Shown here in pieces: positions 62,243 through 64,000 of a stretch of 64,000 bases of DNA. Position 1 is the first letter of the stretch. Each line of letters begins with the position of its first letter. The DNA is taken from positions 744,001 through 808,000 of the forward strand of contig JAFHKR010000038.1 of the NCBI GenBank assembly GCA_017052515.1, given 5' to 3'. The translations under genes were made by a program, and so were the position numbers. This DNA comes from Fictibacillus nanhaiensis (GTDB lineage Bacteria; Bacillota; Bacilli; Bacillales; Fictibacillaceae). The notes under the pieces are model-generated. The model made no database searches, was not told the DNA's origin, and saw only the letters and a list, made by a program, of their open reading frames with translations.

Positions 62243-63868
62243 ATGCATAAACAAAAACGGGCCAGTGCAGCTAGCGGCCGTGTTCTTCCCTTTATCCAGG
62301 ATGGGGATTACTTTTTTGAAAAAGGAATAAAAGCCTATAACAGGCGTGATCTATATACAGCAAAAAAAATGTTTGAACGGGCCGTTACTTTCCAGCCGGA
62401 AGAGCCCTCTTTTTTATGTCAGCTTGCTTCTACGCTCGCTGAGATCGGGGAATATGAAGAATCTAATAAGTACTTGCTGAACGCTTTAGAACAGTCTGGC
62501 TCTGATCTTTCAGAATGTCATTTCTTTCTTGCGAATAATTTTGCGCACTTAGGCATGTATGGTGATGCCGAAGAACATGCTCGTTTATATATGGCGATTG
62601 ATCCTAACGGTGAATTTGTGGAAGATACACAAGAACTGTTAGATCTTATCTCACTCGAAACAGGAAGCAAGACTTCTAGCTTGCCCCTTTCAACCGAAGA
62701 AGAGCTGATTAAGCTTCATGATGAAGCGAGGCAGTCGATCGAACGAGGAGATCTACCACTTGCGCAACAACAGTTAAGAGAGATCATTTCGAATCATCCT
62801 AAGTTTTGGGCGGCGTATAATAACTTAGCACTCACTCATTTTTATAAGAGCGAGTTTGATGAAGCGATGGATGTTCTTCAAGATGTGCTAGATAAGAATC
62901 CAGGTAATTTAAACGCACTTTGCAACCTTGCTATTTTTCTGTTCCATTTAGGGATGGATGAACCTGGTGGTAAGCTTTTGGAACGCTTAAAAACGGTGCA
63001 TCCAATGCATCCTGAACATCGTTATAAACTAGGAAATACGTTTGGTTTATTAGAAGAGCATTTGTATGCGAATAAATGGCTACAGTCTCTTCGAAAATCG
63101 TCATTTGTATACGATCCTGTGACCACACATATGTTAGCGGTGTCGTACTATGCACTCGGACAAAAGGACCTTTCTCTTAAAACTTGGAAAAAGGTAATCG
63201 ATCTTGATCCTGAAGGTCATGTTGCTCCTTTTTATATGGAAAAGGCGCAGAATGATGAACTGACAATAACAGGCGGGGACTATCAATACCGCATTCCGAC
63301 TAACAATCAGAACAAACCGAAAAAAGATCGCCAAGTGAAGGCGATGGAACATATTCAGCAAGTTCGTAAAGGACTGGAAAAAAACAAAATTACGCATTTA
63401 TTTCTTCTTAGAGGGAATAAAAATGAAGAGGCTTATGAGACGCTTCGTGATTTTTGTCTTAGAAAAGAAGAGTCGTTACTTGTAAAAGAGATCGCGGCAA
63501 CGATCATGCTCGAACATCAGCCAGAACGAGCTGTGAAACTTGTTCATGATGATACTTCTGTAGAAGTGACTACAGCATCTGAGATTATCAGTATGGCAAT
63601 GGATGTTCTTCTTTCTGTAAAAGAGATGGGTTCTACGCTTGATGAACATGTTTTATTTTACTGGGCAGAAGCTATTAAGTTTGCAGAAACGACTGGCGAG
63701 CGAATCTTTGATAACCAAAAAGCCATTGCTGCGGCAATCGATCACTTAGCTCGTAAGCAAAAAGGGCGTTCTACTCAAAAAGGAGTTGCTGAGCAATACG
63801 AGATCACCGTTTCTGTATTGTCTTTGCGCATAAAAAAACTAATTAGTTGGGTGAACCGCAACGTTTGA
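62243..63868 (+). CDS. yvcD: TPR-repeat protein YvcD
   Basis: A 541-residue soluble protein, starting MHKQKRASAASGRVLPF, behind GATGGAGG. TPR units are visible (GDYFFEKGIKAYNRRDLYTA, then NLALTHFYKSEFDEAMDVL, NLNALCNLAIFLFHLGM) over about residues 25-330, followed by a helical C-terminal half. In B. subtilis yvcD lies between hisI and trxB in the same order. Such proteins are scaffolds, and the partner is unknown. Confidence 0.92.
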   Translation: MHKQKRASAASGRVLPFIQDGDYFFEKGIKAYNRRDLYTAKKMFERAVTFQPEEPSFLCQLASTLAEIGEYEESNKYLLNALEQSGSDLSECHFFLANNFAHLGMYGDAEEHARLYMAIDPNGEFVEDTQELLDLISLETGSKTSSLPLSTEEELIKLHDEARQSIERGDLPLAQQQLREIISNHPKFWAAYNNLALTHFYKSEFDEAMDVLQDVLDKNPGNLNALCNLAIFLFHLGMDEPGGKLLERLKTVHPMHPEHRYKLGNTFGLLEEHLYANKWLQSLRKSSFVYDPVTTHMLAVSYYALGQKDLSLKTWKKVIDLDPEGHVAPFYMEKAQNDELTITGGDYQYRIPTNNQNKPKKDRQVKAMEHIQQVRKGLEKNKITHLFLLRGNKNEEAYETLRDFCLRKEESLLVKEIAATIMLEHQPERAVKLVHDDTSVEVTTASEIISMAMDVLLSVKEMGSTLDEHVLFYWAEAIKFAETTGERIFDNQKAIAAAIDHLARKQKGRSTQKGVAEQYEITVSVLSLRIKKLISWVNRNV

Positions 63869-63952
63869 GCAGAATGATGGACTTTACTCCTATGTGCGAA
63901 TAGGATAGAGATATAGTAAATAAGAATTTCCTTATATAAGGAGTGGGCATGA

Positions 63953-64000
63953 ATGACTGAAGAAAGAATTTATGATGTAGCTATTCTTGGTGCAGGACCA
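63953..64000 (+). CDS. trxB: Thioredoxin reductase (partial, N-terminus)
   Basis: The first 16 codons, MTEERIYDVAILGAGP, are visible before the right edge. The FAD-binding GxGxxP start and the location after yvcD match TrxB. The ribosome binding site is AAGGAGTG. Confidence 0.88.
   Translation, partial: MTEERIYDVAILGAGP

Overview
The window is chromosomal DNA of an endospore-forming, low-GC Gram-positive bacterium of the family Bacillaceae, probably Fictibacillus or a close relative of Bacillus. The evidence is an alpha/beta-type small acid-soluble spore protein, a Spo0E-like phosphatase, CsbA, strong AGGAGG ribosome binding sites with ATG/TTG/GTG starts, and several gene strings that match Bacillus subtilis order: csbA-uvrB-uvrA, yvlABCD, ykuU-ykuV, hprK-lgt-yvoD-ppaX-yvoF and hisZGDBHAFI-yvcD-trxB. 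No rRNA, tRNA, phage, insertion sequence or CRISPR array was seen. The genus is an inference.

Layout. 1-2765 (minus): heme stress, with hssR-hssS and the start of hrtB. 2950-3730: a spore protein gene and two very small ORFs. 3970-8350: azoreductase, an AEC transporter, a two-gene hydrolase/membrane operon, a Spo0E-like gene and a LysR regulator. 8620-10530: a methanogen-output-domain protein facing an RsbR-type stressosome protein, then a cold shock gene. 10905-13664: moaA alone, a catE-like dioxygenase and a TVP38 membrane protein. 13760-15600: a ykuU-ykuV-dps peroxide/iron-stress unit behind PerR-like and Fur-like boxes. 15700-19221: a TAXI-type TRAP transporter. 19434-24569: ABC-F protein, alkyltransferase-like protein, GNAT, DUF2254, and a Hanks kinase behind a Lys/Ser/Tyr-rich mini-protein. 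24812-31016: csbA, tauE, uvrB and uvrA with an SOS box. 31057-36768 (minus): cheW, mcp, a diguanylate cyclase, a GGDEF-EAL protein and a LuxR response regulator. 36992-39722: small proteins and yvlABCD. 39960-42359: an InhA metalloprotease. 42450-43220: a candidate structured RNA with a terminator just ahead of a zinc-ribbon/S4-like gene. 43876-47763: hprK-lgt-yvoD-ppaX-yvoF. 47853-55112: a block absent at this point in B. subtilis, holding putP, small enzymes, a TlpA-type thioredoxin and a cation/proton exchanger. 55366-64000: the complete histidine operon, yvcD and the start of trxB.

Working together. Most units serve stress and housekeeping: heme efflux, peroxide and iron control, nucleotide excision repair, cell-envelope stress, carbon regulation (HprK and PpaX handle HPr-Ser phosphorylation and the pyrophosphate it releases) and histidine synthesis. 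The minus-strand chemosensory/c-di-GMP cluster looks like one signalling unit.

The most unusual material is non-coding. There is a nested-helix RNA candidate upstream of an S4-like protein gene, three intergenic arrays of short tandem repeats with exact 20- or 21-bp periods, a dispersed 128-bp element with inverted-repeat ends, a 29-bp direct-repeat pair around csbA-tauE, and a ribosome binding site separated from its start codon by a perfect hairpin. All pattern calls were made by eye, without database searches or folding software.
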